Of a stretch of 64,000 bases of DNA, positions 50,582 through 59,858 are shown piece by piece. The stretch lies in contig NZ_PPSL01000008.1 of NCBI RefSeq assembly GCF_002954265.1, positions 1 through 64,000 of the forward strand, written 5' to 3'. This DNA comes from Flavipsychrobacter stenotrophus (lineage in GTDB: Bacteria > Bacteroidota > Bacteroidia > Chitinophagales > Chitinophagaceae). The translations under genes were made by a program, and so were the position numbers. How positions within the stretch are numbered: position 1 is the stretch's first letter; each line of letters starts with the position of its first letter. The notes beneath the pieces were generated by a model, which was not told the DNA's origin, did no database searches, and worked only from the letters and a program-made list of their open reading frames with translations.

Positions 50582-51577
50582 ATGAAATTTACTATAGGAG
50601 ACAAGATATTATTGAAGCGAACGGGTGAAGAAGGTCATGTGGTTGCACTGATCGATAAGCAGATGATGGAGGTAGAGGTTAACGGCACTGCATTCCCTGT
50701 TTATATAGAAGATGTTGATCACCCTTATCTCAAGTGGTTTACAGAAAAGAAACCGCAAAAGAAAAGCAGTGCGCTGCCGGAGATTCCTGTGGAGCGTATC
50801 ATAGAGCGTAAGCCTAAGCTGGCAACAGGTATCTATTTGTCATTTGTGCCCGTATTCAGAACAGAGGATATGGAAGAGGTGGTTGATTATATCAAGGTCT
50901 ACCTGCTTAATGAACTACCTGTCGATATAAAGTTCAGCTATGATGTGCAGCTGGCGAATAAGAGCATATTTAAGCACGAAGGTTCACTACACTCCTTTGG
51001 TAATATATACCTGAATAATGTTACCTACAGCGACATGAACGATCAGCCGCGGTTTACCTGGAAGGTGCGGGATATTGGCAATGAAAAAATGGAGATGGCT
51101 GAAGGCATTGTGCGTATAAGGCCAACAAAACTATTCGAACACATTAACAATGTAATGCTGAACAGCGAGCCGTCTTTCAGCTACCAGATGATACAGGAAT
51201 TCATGCCCAAGAAGAAGCCCGAGCCGCAGATGAAACTGGAGCAGAAGGAACCCGAAACACCTGGTATTGTAAATAAGCGCACGCTGGAGCCTGCTAAGTA
51301 TGAAATAGACCTGCACATAGAGCAACTGGTAAAAAATGTAGCTGCGCTAAGCAATGACGAGATCATTAAGAAGCAACTGGACACTTTAGAAAAATACGTG
51401 CACTTGGCCATTGCCCACCATCAGCAAACCATGATAGTGATACACGGTATGGGCAAAGGTAAACTGCGTGAAGAAGTACATGCCATACTCAAGAAAACCC
51501 CCGAGGTAAAACGCTTTAAAAACGAGTGGAGCGGCAAGTATGGTTTTGGGGCAACTGAGGTGACGTTCAGGTATTGA
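50582..51577 (+). CDS. DUF2027 and Smr domain protein (MutS2-related)
   Basis: A 331-residue protein of Bacteroidota type. Residues about 1-55 form a small beta-barrel (MKFTIGDKILLKRTGEEGHVVALI), followed by the DUF2027 beta domain (about 80-205) and a C-terminal Smr domain (about 245-331) with DLHIEQL and the HGMGKGKLR nuclease motif. Smr domains nick or cut nucleic acids in MutS2 and ribosome-rescue factors. There is no MutS ATPase part. It is 66 bp after rdgB and may be co-transcribed. Confidence 0.88.
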   Translation: MKFTIGDKILLKRTGEEGHVVALIDKQMMEVEVNGTAFPVYIEDVDHPYLKWFTEKKPQKKSSALPEIPVERIIERKPKLATGIYLSFVPVFRTEDMEEVVDYIKVYLLNELPVDIKFSYDVQLANKSIFKHEGSLHSFGNIYLNNVTYSDMNDQPRFTWKVRDIGNEKMEMAEGIVRIRPTKLFEHINNVMLNSEPSFSYQMIQEFMPKKKPEPQMKLEQKEPETPGIVNKRTLEPAKYEIDLHIEQLVKNVAALSNDEIIKKQLDTLEKYVHLAIAHHQQTMIVIHGMGKGKLREEVHAILKKTPEVKRFKNEWSGKYGFGATEVTFRY

Positions 51578-51578
51578 T

Positions 51579-52592
51579 CTACTTTTGTACTACCAACCTA
51601 TAAGACAATAAGTAGTTGTTGTTATACAGCAAACAGAGCTTTGTTATTTTGTTGTTCCATACTTTATAGTCGTAGTAAATTTTATTGTTTTCAGTTTTAA
51701 AGTGTTGCAATTTTTCGAGCCGGGAATAGGGGCTTAGTATTTTTCCTGTCACATCAAATTCTGTGATAAAAGACCCATATTTCTTACTTACACTGTCTGA
51801 CCCACTTCTAACAGTTAATTCAAAGCGCAAGGTGTCACCTATTCTCGCATTGATTTTCCCATTTAGTGGACTGAATTTTTCCAGAACTATGAGTTTGTTT
51901 TCTGAGTGGATTGCCGGGTAATTAATAAAATCGATTTTTGACAGTGGCTCAGTTATGAACAATAAACTGCTGTCGGTTGGATAATGGTTGAGTGCAAACA
52001 TGCATGGTGGTGTGCAATAGTAGTAGTCATCATATTTCTTTGTGAATTTTGTATTAGTGTTATCACTGTTTCCACTTGCCCAGCATGCGTCGATCAGTTT
52101 CCATCCACCATTTATTTTAATTGCGTTCCATGAATGGTCTTCGTAAAAAGGTTGGCCTATTTCCTCTACGCTTGCTTTGGAGTGCCCACTTATTTTAATG
52201 CAAGTTATATGCGCCTTGTCGCATAGAAGTTTGAATAGAGTTGAGTAACCTTCACATATACCCATCTTCTTTTTTAACACTTTTTCCGCATACCGCTCAT
52301 AAAATGCATCTTCAGCTTTCACACTGTCCTCATCGTCGTCCAGGCTATAACCTTCTATTGTTGGGTGGTGGTATTCATAGAAATCATAACTGATATGCTG
52401 TGTTATCCAATAAAAAATCGACCGCACCTTTTCCGAATCGGATGTGTAAGGTGCGGTCAGAGTTTTTGCCAGTTCATCGGAAGATAGATAACCTATAGAT
52501 GCAGCATATTTATCGATCTTTGCATATGGGTTTTCTTTTGCAAAAGCAAACAATGGCAACAGCAGTAATAAACCTGCGACCAGATTTTTCAT
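51579..52592 (-). CDS. Secreted transglutaminase-like protease (kyphoscoliosis-type)
   Basis: A 337-residue exported protein; the Met at 52592 gives a proper signal peptide (MKNLVAGLLLLLPLFAFA). The transglutaminase core is intact: Cys in KMGICEGYSTLFKLLC, His in YEDHSWNAIKINGGW and Asp in KLIDACW. The C-terminal 120 residues are strand-rich. It is the last gene of an operon with two TPR-bearing membrane glycosyltransferases, 16 bp after the second. A link between cross-linking or proteolysis and protein mannosylation at the cell surface is possible. Confidence 0.85.
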   Translation of the reverse strand: MKNLVAGLLLLLPLFAFAKENPYAKIDKYAASIGYLSSDELAKTLTAPYTSDSEKVRSIFYWITQHISYDFYEYHHPTIEGYSLDDDEDSVKAEDAFYERYAEKVLKKKMGICEGYSTLFKLLCDKAHITCIKISGHSKASVEEIGQPFYEDHSWNAIKINGGWKLIDACWASGNSDNTNTKFTKKYDDYYYCTPPCMFALNHYPTDSSLLFITEPLSKIDFINYPAIHSENKLIVLEKFSPLNGKINARIGDTLRFELTVRSGSDSVSKKYGSFITEFDVTGKILSPYSRLEKLQHFKTENNKIYYDYKVWNNKITKLCLLYNNNYLLSYRLVVQK

Positions 52593-52608
52593 AGCATTTG
52601 GGTGACTT

Positions 52609-54594
52609 TTACAAATGAAAATTCGGATCAAACTGTTTCGCCTGCTGCTCGTAATTGCGGGCCTCGTTCAGATTGCCGAGTTCCTTATAAATGATGGCAA
52701 TGAACTGGAATGATTTATAGCCGTAGAAATCGGGTTGCAATTCTATGGTGTGCTTAAAGTTGAGGATAGCAGAATCGGGTTTCTTCATCTGGTAATAGCA
52801 CACACCTCCATTGAACTGAGCTACAACATTTCTCGGATCATACAGATTGGTCATTCGGTAGTACGTAAGTGCATTGGGATAATCTACCAAAGTTAGGTAC
52901 AACGTACCCAGGTTGGCCAGAGCGTTAGATTTCTGCGGGTTGATTTTCAGTGCATATTTAAGGTGATAGGCCGCAGAATCATACTTTTTTGCCCTGAAGA
53001 ATGCCGCACCTATTTCTGCCTGCGCATCCACGTTATCGTAGAATATTGCTAAAGACCTGTTCAGGAACTTAAAGCTTTCATCATTATACATTTTGGCCTT
53101 AACGGTATCTGTCTCAGCACCGCATTTCTTCTGCAATTCGCTGGCTACATAGTAGTTCAGGCGGGTGTTGTTAGGCATTTTAGCAGCATCTGCACTGTAC
53201 AGCGTATAACTGTCCTTCCAATCGCGGTTACGAGCAAAAGTTTCTACCGCAAATGGCAGGCAAAGTATAGCCACCACTACCATTACTTTAGGCAGTTTAA
53301 TGTCCTCAAAGGCTGCATTGTCTTTACCGATCACCCATTTCTCTACTGCCAGTGCAACGGCCAGGCAAGAGCCTACAGAGCAGAAGAACAAGAAGCGCTC
53401 TGCGAATGTAGATGCCAGCATAATAAAGATGTTCGAGAACAAAGAGATGGTTGCCAGGAAGAACAGTATACTGAATGCCCATGGGTCTTTCTTATTCTTT
53501 ATAAGGCGCATAACTGCAAATACTGCCAGTCCCAGGTAAACCAGCAGAGACAGGATGACGCGGAAGTTAGCAAATGTCATGTATTTGATGGTGCTGAAGG
53601 AACGATCAATAGCTAATGGATAAGGGTAAAACAGCAACCTAATGTAATCGCCCAATATCCAGATTTCTGTTGCCAATCTAGAAGACGCGGACAAGGATTC
53701 CTTCACCAGCATATTATCCACAAAGTTTATCGGGAATTCCATGTCGCCATTTTCATGCACAATTTTTGCTCTTATAGCCAGGTACAGACCCGTGGCAATA
53801 AAGGTGCCTACTGTTATTCTTATAGCGCGTGTGCGGTTATCATCTATAAAGAAGAAGAAGATAAGCGGCACAATAGCAAGGAAGGTGATAACGGTCTCTT
53901 TAGAAAGAAATGACAGGAACAATGCGAATGTGCCCATTAGCAATTGCATGGTCTTTGCCGATTTCATATAATTGGCAAACATATTCAGAGACACAAATGC
54001 AAAGAAGAAGCAAAGCAGTTCATCGCGGCTTTTAATGTTGGCCACCACCTCGGTATGGATAGGGTGTACTGCAAAAAGCAAAGCAGCTATAAAAGCTACA
54101 GCCATTTTCTTGCGGTCGAACAACTTATTAAGGAAGATAAACAGACCGGCTACGCAACCCCCAAAAACAAGCAGGTTAGCAAAGTGGTGCAACCATGGTG
54201 TAAATGGTGTTTTAGTAGCGGTGAACATAGTAGACAATTCACACTCAGTAGCAAACATTACCAGCGACATAGGCCTGTACTCGTTCGACATGTTAGCGTA
54301 ACCCTTAAGCCTTAATGTGCCTAAGATATCCGGTATCATCTTCATGCCCTGTGGTACTACAAAGTTGTCTTTGATCACCATCACGTCGTCAAGCACATAG
54401 CCATTTAATAAGGTATTGCTATAGACAAGCATGGCGATGACTGCCAATAGGATAGCCAATTTGGTTATCATTGACATTGGCTTCTTTTCCTTCGGTTCTT
54501 GTTTCTGCGGTGCCACGTTAGGCCTTGGTTGCACAGGCTGGCGTGGTGGTACATTTTGTCTTGGCTGATTGCCCTGATTACTCTTCTTGGCCAC
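52609..54594 (-). CDS. TMTC-like membrane glycosyltransferase with TPRs, second copy
   Basis: A 661-residue protein: a Pro/Gln-rich cytosolic start (1-40), about ten membrane helices (about 45-420), and about four or five tetratricopeptide repeats (about 490-655). The first loop has VLDDVMVIKDN, the acidic GT-C motif, and later YRPMSLVMF, HPIHTEVVANIKSRDELL and SKE, all signatures of the TMTC O-mannosyltransferase group. Bacteroidota homologues are usually annotated only as TPR proteins. It starts 2 bp after its larger paralogue and should work in the same membrane. Confidence 0.82.
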   Translation of the reverse strand: MAKKSNQGNQPRQNVPPRQPVQPRPNVAPQKQEPKEKKPMSMITKLAILLAVIAMLVYSNTLLNGYVLDDVMVIKDNFVVPQGMKMIPDILGTLRLKGYANMSNEYRPMSLVMFATECELSTMFTATKTPFTPWLHHFANLLVFGGCVAGLFIFLNKLFDRKKMAVAFIAALLFAVHPIHTEVVANIKSRDELLCFFFAFVSLNMFANYMKSAKTMQLLMGTFALFLSFLSKETVITFLAIVPLIFFFFIDDNRTRAIRITVGTFIATGLYLAIRAKIVHENGDMEFPINFVDNMLVKESLSASSRLATEIWILGDYIRLLFYPYPLAIDRSFSTIKYMTFANFRVILSLLVYLGLAVFAVMRLIKNKKDPWAFSILFFLATISLFSNIFIMLASTFAERFLFFCSVGSCLAVALAVEKWVIGKDNAAFEDIKLPKVMVVVAILCLPFAVETFARNRDWKDSYTLYSADAAKMPNNTRLNYYVASELQKKCGAETDTVKAKMYNDESFKFLNRSLAIFYDNVDAQAEIGAAFFRAKKYDSAAYHLKYALKINPQKSNALANLGTLYLTLVDYPNALTYYRMTNLYDPRNVVAQFNGGVCYYQMKKPDSAILNFKHTIELQPDFYGYKSFQFIAIIYKELGNLNEARNYEQQAKQFDPNFHL

Positions 54595-54596
54595 TA

Positions 54597-56852
54597 CTAT
54601 TTTAATTTAAAGTCTGAAAAATATTGTTTGGAGACAGCCTCGTATTTACGTGCCTGCTCCAGGTTGCCCAATGCCTGATACGAAAGCGCAATATATGGTA
54701 TATTGGTTACCTGTTTAGGGTCGAGCGATAATTGTTTGCTGATGGTCTGTATGCAAAGGTCGTATTGCTTATTGAAGAAATAAGCACGCCCAAGGTTAGA
54801 ATACGCATTGATGTAGTTAGGGTTAAGGCTCAGCGACTTGCTGAACATTACTATTGCCTGCGGGTAGTTTTTAGTATTCAGGTATATGGCTCCCAGGTTA
54901 TTGATCATATTAGCCTCATTAGGATTGATGACCAGTGCCTTTTTAAAGTAAACTTCAGCCGAATCATACTGCCCCTTAGAGAAGTAAGCAACGCCTGTTT
55001 CCTGTATGGCTTCAGGATACCCCGGCTGGAATTCCAGCATCTTCTTATAATTGTATATCGCAGAGTCGTATTCTTTCAACTGGTTGTAAGTACGCCCCAT
55101 GTTGAAATAGGCAAGTACAAAATTAGGGTTCACAACCAGTGCTCGCTTAAAAGTAGCTATAGCCTCTCTATACTTACCGGTAGCCATGTACACGCTGCCC
55201 AGGTTGTTAGTAGCAATAGGGTGGTTGGGGTTAAGCTGTAGCGTACGTTTATCATAGTACTCGGCCGAGTCGTATTGTTGCAGTCGGTCAAAGATCCTGC
55301 CCATCTCGGCATTGGCTTCGGTAAACTGAGGGTAGATAGACAAAGCTACCCGCAAATGCTCCTTTGCTTCTTTATCTATCTCCTTCTTCTTTACAGGGTC
55401 TGTCTCTTCCGCATATAAGCTTTCAGCCAGGGCTGTACCCAGGTAGTAATTCAGTCGGCTATCGTTAGGCGATTTTGCAAGGTCTGTTCGGTACAGGCTT
55501 ACGCTATCCTTCCAATCTGCATTACGGGCTATGGTCAGTCCGCCGAAAACAAGTAGCAGAGGTACGAGAATAGCAAGAATTTTCGGACTTTTCAGTGCAC
55601 TGATGTCAGGCGTTTCGCCTTTCAGTATCCATCTATCAACGGCAAAAGCACCTGCCATACACCAGCCTGCCGACGCCATAAACAGGAAACGTTCGCCCAT
55701 CTCTGCACCTATAAGAATGAACATGTTGTTGAACAGGGCAATAGTGGCCAGGTAGAACAGTATTGCAAATGCCAGTGGATCTTTATTATTTTTAATGAAC
55801 CGGGTTACCGCGGACCAGATCATAAAACCATAGGCCGCCATAGACGCGATAACGCCCACATTAGCAAATGATGCGTATGGTATAGCATTGTAAGAGTAAT
55901 TGCAAACAAGCGGATAGGGGATAAACAACAATGCTAAATACTTACCCGATATCTGAATAGACGTTGCTATCCGGGTCATAAAATCAGGTGCCTGTGTTAG
56001 CGCATTGTCTATAAACTCTATTTGTCTGGTTTCATTAGCGGCGTACTTATCTAATATAACGGCCCTTATGGCTATAAACGCTATGGTGCTTAATACAGTG
56101 CCAAGGGTTATGAACAGAGCCCTTTGTTTGCTGTCATTCTTAAACAGGAAGAAAAGTACCGGTACCACACCAATGAACGTGATCACATTCTCTTTAGATA
56201 TAAACGACAGGTACAGTGTAAAAATGCCAATGAGTAGGTGCTGTATCTTTCCTTCTTTCATGTACTTCATGAAAATATTCAGCGACATAAAGGCAAAGAA
56301 GAAGCAAAGCAGCTCATCGCGGCTTTTAATATTGGCTACAACCTCGGTATGGGTAGGATGTATGGCAAAAAGAAAGGCGCCAATGAATGCAACAATGATC
56401 TTTTGGCCATCAAAGAAGCGATGGAGGAATGAAAAGAACAAAACCACACATCCGGCAAAAACCACAATATTAAAGAAGTGGTACGGCGCAGGATTAAGCC
56501 CGAAAAACTCATGTTCTATTGCAAACATTACCAGCGATAATGGACGGTAGGTATCATTGGGTATGATGAGGTACCCCCTCATATGCGGTGTGGCAAGTAA
56601 TTCCATTATACCCGCAAATCCTTTGGCAACAATGGTATTTTCCTTCACCATTATCACATCGTCCATTACAAATCCATTGTGTAATGAGTTGAAATACAAC
56701 GCGAACGAGAGAGCAGCAAGTACCAGAGACAAAATTGTAAAATGGGACAGGCCGGCTTTAGGGCCGGTCTGGGTTGCCTGTAAAGGCTCAGTTTTCGTAT
56801 TTGCAGGCTGTGTTGCCTGCGGCTTACCTTTAGATTGCTGTTGTTTGCTCAT
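54597..56852 (-). CDS. TMTC-like membrane glycosyltransferase with TPRs, first copy
   Basis: A 751-residue paralogue of the next gene; start placed at MSKQQQSKG (56852) because the 25 residues upstream are not conserved in kind. It has the same plan: Gln/Pro/Thr-rich start, about ten membrane helices with VMDDVIMVKEN, YRPLSLVMF, HPTHTEVVANIKSRDELL and SKE motifs, then about seven TPRs (about 520-750), two more than its partner. It probably transfers a sugar from a lipid donor to exported proteins, with the TPRs as substrate or partner docks. Confidence 0.82.
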   Translation of the reverse strand: MSKQQQSKGKPQATQPANTKTEPLQATQTGPKAGLSHFTILSLVLAALSFALYFNSLHNGFVMDDVIMVKENTIVAKGFAGIMELLATPHMRGYLIIPNDTYRPLSLVMFAIEHEFFGLNPAPYHFFNIVVFAGCVVLFFSFLHRFFDGQKIIVAFIGAFLFAIHPTHTEVVANIKSRDELLCFFFAFMSLNIFMKYMKEGKIQHLLIGIFTLYLSFISKENVITFIGVVPVLFFLFKNDSKQRALFITLGTVLSTIAFIAIRAVILDKYAANETRQIEFIDNALTQAPDFMTRIATSIQISGKYLALLFIPYPLVCNYSYNAIPYASFANVGVIASMAAYGFMIWSAVTRFIKNNKDPLAFAILFYLATIALFNNMFILIGAEMGERFLFMASAGWCMAGAFAVDRWILKGETPDISALKSPKILAILVPLLLVFGGLTIARNADWKDSVSLYRTDLAKSPNDSRLNYYLGTALAESLYAEETDPVKKKEIDKEAKEHLRVALSIYPQFTEANAEMGRIFDRLQQYDSAEYYDKRTLQLNPNHPIATNNLGSVYMATGKYREAIATFKRALVVNPNFVLAYFNMGRTYNQLKEYDSAIYNYKKMLEFQPGYPEAIQETGVAYFSKGQYDSAEVYFKKALVINPNEANMINNLGAIYLNTKNYPQAIVMFSKSLSLNPNYINAYSNLGRAYFFNKQYDLCIQTISKQLSLDPKQVTNIPYIALSYQALGNLEQARKYEAVSKQYFSDFKLK

Positions 56853-56994
56853 TACCTGGCTAATAGAACGTGTAAAATAAGCTATTTTATAGGTTTTAAC
56901 CAATAGCCAGGACACAAGAATTGGCATATTTTCCGGTAATCGGGCTTTATAAATTTATTATGTGGTGGTTTATGTATTTACATTAACACATTTT

Positions 56995-57028
56995 TTTGTT
57001 GTTTAAAGTTTCACTTTACATACCTTTG
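56995..57028 (+). promoter_or_regulatory. Promoter of nusB
   Basis: TACCTTTG at 57021-57028 with a TTTG at 56995-56998, spaced 22 bp. The leader to the ATG at 57060 is about 30 bases. Confidence 0.6.
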
Positions 57029-57059
57029 CACCCCAAAACAAGGGGTTCTTTACTCATAT

Positions 57060-57989
57060 ATGATTAGCAGGAGAAATATCAGGGTGAAGGTGATGCAAAC
57101 TCTTTATTCTTTGGCCTCGTTTGAAAAATCGGAGGTAGAGAATAAATTGACCGTTGCACGAATGCTTAATGAGAAGTTAGATCACGTACTGGATGTTTTT
57201 ACCGTGTGTGTACTGTATCCGATCAAAATAGCACAATACGCCGAATCAGACTCTTTACATCGTTCGTCTAAGTACATTCGTACCGAAGAAGATATGAATG
57301 TGAATGTGCGCATAGCCACCAATTCTTATGTCTTGAAGACATTGGAAAAGGCTTCTTTTACTGAAAAGATAAAGAAGGATAAACTGGAGCGTTTCATAGA
57401 TGAAGAGTGGGTGAAGAAAATTTACCAGCAGCTGGCTAAGAGCGATGAATACGCTACCTACCTCGAAAATCCTCAGACACCGGCAGGCGACAAGAACATT
57501 ATCCAGTTCATATGGGACAAGCTCATAATGGAAAATGAATCTATGGTGAGCACTTTTGTTGATGACTTGCCCGGTTGGGAAGACAACAGCGAACTGATCA
57601 TCATGTTGATGCAGAACTTCTTCAAAAACAGTTCTAAGGTCGACTTCCTGAAATTGCTGACTCCCGAGAAAAAGGAATATGCGCATGATCTGCTTCTGGC
57701 AGTGCTGGATAAGGAAGCTTATTGCCTGGAACTAATAGAGCCAAAGTTGAACAACTGGGATAAGGAGCGCGTAGCTTTGATAGATCTTTTGTTGCTGCGT
57801 ATGGCTGTGTGCGAGTTCCTTTATTTTCCTACTATACCAACCAAGGTTACCATCAACGAATATATAGATATAGCCAAGCAATACAGTATGCCACAGAGCG
57901 GACAGTTTGTAAATGGTGTATTGGACAATTTGCTGAAGGATCTGGTAAAGGAAAACATGATCCGTAAAGAAGAAAGAACAGGAAGATAA
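57060..57989 (+). CDS. nusB: Transcription antitermination factor NusB, long form
   Basis: NusB binds boxA RNA with S10 and assists rRNA transcription. This 309-residue protein is about twice the length of E. coli NusB, as usual in Bacteroidota: the family start MISRRNIRVKVMQTLYSL, an extra helical middle (about 60-190), and the conserved C-terminal KVTINEYIDIAKQYSMPQSGQFVNGVLDNLLKDL. It is followed after 12 bp by a DUF1573 lipoprotein and then yajC. Confidence 0.95.
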   Translation: MISRRNIRVKVMQTLYSLASFEKSEVENKLTVARMLNEKLDHVLDVFTVCVLYPIKIAQYAESDSLHRSSKYIRTEEDMNVNVRIATNSYVLKTLEKASFTEKIKKDKLERFIDEEWVKKIYQQLAKSDEYATYLENPQTPAGDKNIIQFIWDKLIMENESMVSTFVDDLPGWEDNSELIIMLMQNFFKNSSKVDFLKLLTPEKKEYAHDLLLAVLDKEAYCLELIEPKLNNWDKERVALIDLLLLRMAVCEFLYFPTIPTKVTINEYIDIAKQYSMPQSGQFVNGVLDNLLKDLVKENMIRKEERTGR

Positions 57990-58001
57990 AATAGAATGAA
58001 T

Positions 58002-58475
58002 ATGAAACGCTATCTTTTAATTGCTCTTTTAGGTATTGGTGCTGCATCTTGCAACAGCAATACTCCTGAGGCTCCCAAAGGTCAGTTGCCTACAAGCCTT
58101 GTGAACAATCCGCACACTGCTAACGGCATAGATACAGTATCTGCTGCCCGCAAGCCTACTATGGATTTTAAAGACACAGTTCATGAGTTCGGTACCATCC
58201 ATCAGGGAGAGTCAGTAACACATGAGTTTACCTTTACTAACAATGGTAAGACGCCTTTGCTCATCACTAATGCATCTGGCTCTTGCGGTTGTACTGTTCC
58301 GGTATATCCTCATGATCCCGTAGCACCCGGTAAGACTGAAGTAATAAAGGTTACCTTTAACTCAGCAGGAAAGGGTGGACACCAGGAAAAATCGGTGACC
58401 ATTACTACTAATACTGTACGTAGCATTCACATGCTGTATATCAAGGGTGAAGTAGAAGTGCCAAAGAATAAGTAA
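58002..58475 (+). CDS. DUF1573 lipoprotein
   Basis: A 157-residue lipoprotein with lipobox GAASC (Cys at about 17); the start at 58002 or two codons earlier cannot be told apart. The DUF1573 domain (about 50-155) shows FKDTVHEFGTIHQGESVTHEFTFTN, then ASGSCGCTVPVYP and GKTEVIKVTFNSAGK, an Ig-like fold. It sits in the nusB-yajC operon, its usual place in Bacteroidota. Function unknown. Confidence 0.88.
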   Translation: MKRYLLIALLGIGAASCNSNTPEAPKGQLPTSLVNNPHTANGIDTVSAARKPTMDFKDTVHEFGTIHQGESVTHEFTFTNNGKTPLLITNASGSCGCTVPVYPHDPVAPGKTEVIKVTFNSAGKGGHQEKSVTITTNTVRSIHMLYIKGEVEVPKNK

Positions 58476-58524
58476 AATGTAAAAGCCACTAAAGGGCAAT
58501 ATTTTAAATACAAAAAACAGAAAA

Positions 58525-58881
58525 ATGCAGATAGTATTAAGTTCAATTATGTTGCAGGCAAGTGGACAGAGTCCGTACATGTCTATCGTTCTAATGGTGG
58601 GTATGTTTGCCGTTATGTATTTCTTTATGCTGCGCCCACAGGCAAAGCGTGCTAAAGAACAAAAGAAATTTGCTGAAAGCATGAACGCTGGTGAATACGT
58701 GATCACTACGGCGGGTATACACGGCACAATACAGAAAGCTAACGAAGATGGTACTTTACAGTTGGAAATAGCTCGTGGTATGGTGGTAAAAATAGAGCGT
58801 GCAGCTGTTTCTATGGAAACAACAGCAGCTTACCGCAAGAAACAAGATGCTGCTTCAGGTGTTGCAGTAGCTACCAAATAA
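58525..58881 (+). CDS. yajC: Preprotein translocase subunit YajC
   Basis: A 118-residue protein with one membrane helix (about 19-37), the FMLRPQAKRAKEQKKF motif and the GEYVITTAGIHGTIQK domain that follows it. YajC joins SecDF and YidC in the Sec translocase. Length and motifs match the family. A terminator follows within 60 bp. Confidence 0.95.
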   Translation: MQIVLSSIMLQASGQSPYMSIVLMVGMFAVMYFFMLRPQAKRAKEQKKFAESMNAGEYVITTAGIHGTIQKANEDGTLQLEIARGMVVKIERAAVSMETTAAYRKKQDAASGVAVATK

Positions 58882-58911
58882 ATCAATCTTTTAGAATAAT
58901 ATTAATGGTGT

Positions 58912-58945
58912 CAACTATCTTTAAACGATAGTTGGCATTTTTTTT
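58912..58945 (+). terminator. Terminator of the nusB-yajC operon
   Basis: CAACTATC and GATAGTTG form an 8-bp stem over a 7-base loop, followed by GCA and a run of eight T. Confidence 0.88.
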
Positions 58946-59049
58946 GATTAGTGTATGTGTCAGCGTATTAGTATTTGCTTGAAATTAAATGGTAGGTTCA
59001 GTTGCTTCGGCATTCTGGTCAATGTCATTTTGTTTAAGGCCCGAAATAG

Positions 59050-59133
59050 CATGTGATGATGCCGAAGGTATCACATGTTTATAGCAAAAGCCGGTAATGA
59101 TTTGGGAACGATGCCGAAGGTATCGCATGTTTA
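59050..59133 (+). repeat. Paired GATGCC-GAA-GGTATC hairpin element, copy C
   Basis: The clearest copy: ATGTGATGATGCC-GAA-GGTATCACATGT, a spacer of about 30 bp, then GGGAACGATGCC-GAA-GGTATCGCATGT. The flanking ATGTGAT / ATCACAT words lengthen the first stem. It lies between yajC and coaE. Confidence 0.8.
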
Positions 59134-59200
59134 ACTAAGCGAATTCACATTAAATAAATGACGCCTGATATATTGGATAGCGTTTAACAACAACAACACA

Positions 59201-59782
59201 TTGCTAAAAGTAGGTATCACAGGAGGAATAGGATCAGGCAAATCAGTAGTCTGCAAAGTGTTTGAAACGCTGGGTATCTCTGTGTTCAATGCAGATAATG
59301 CAGCCCGCTACCTGATGGAAAATGATGAGCAACTCATTACTGCTATTAGTCGGTTGTTGGGCAATGAGGTCTACAACAATAACCGGTTAGACAGAGCAAG
59401 AGTATCCGACATCATCTTCCGCCAACCTGAGAAATTACAACAACTCAATGCACTCGTGCATCCTGCTACTATTACCTATGCAGCAGAATGGGTAGGTCGC
59501 CAGCAAGCGCCTTACATAATTAAAGAAGCTGCCATCTTCTTCGAGAGTGGCAGTTATAAAGAGATGGATGTAATGGTGGGGGTGTATGCGCCTAAAGAGC
59601 TGCGCATAGCCCGCACAATGGCAAGGGGAGGGCAGACCCGTGAAAAGGTTCTCGACATCATTTCAAAACAAATGAACGAGGAAGAGAAGATGGGTCGCTG
59701 TGATTATGTGATCACCAATGAAGACGTTACCGCCATAACCCCACAGGTACTACAGTTGAATGAGCTCTTCCTGAAGAAATAA
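59201..59782 (+). CDS. coaE: Dephospho-CoA kinase CoaE
   Basis: CoaE phosphorylates the 3'-OH of dephospho-CoA in the last step of CoA synthesis. The 193-residue protein has the P-loop GITGGIGSGKS at residues 5-15, FNADNAARYLM, LNALVHPAT and KEAAIFFESG. The start is a TTG at 59201: an in-frame stop lies 14 codons upstream and no ATG comes between, and the first residues LKVGITGG are conserved, so a TTG start is well supported. Confidence 0.94.
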   Translation: MLKVGITGGIGSGKSVVCKVFETLGISVFNADNAARYLMENDEQLITAISRLLGNEVYNNNRLDRARVSDIIFRQPEKLQQLNALVHPATITYAAEWVGRQQAPYIIKEAAIFFESGSYKEMDVMVGVYAPKELRIARTMARGGQTREKVLDIISKQMNEEEKMGRCDYVITNEDVTAITPQVLQLNELFLKK

Positions 59783-59807
59783 CATAACCAACCACATAAA
59801 ACCAAAA

Positions 59808-59833
59808 CAGGCCATCTCTTCCGAAATGGCCTG
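59808..59833. terminator. Hairpin between convergent coaE and acyl-CoA dehydrogenase genes
   Basis: CAGGCCAT and ATGGCCTG pair perfectly over a CTCTTCCGAA loop. With AT-rich flanks on both sides it can serve both genes. Confidence 0.75.
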
Positions 59834-59858
59834 CTCATTTATTTATCTTAATTAGTTA

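Noticed and set aside
50582-51577. MutS2 mismatch-repair-like ATPase
   Set aside because: The Smr domain is present but there is no Walker motif or MutS core; the domain order is that of the DUF2027-Smr group.
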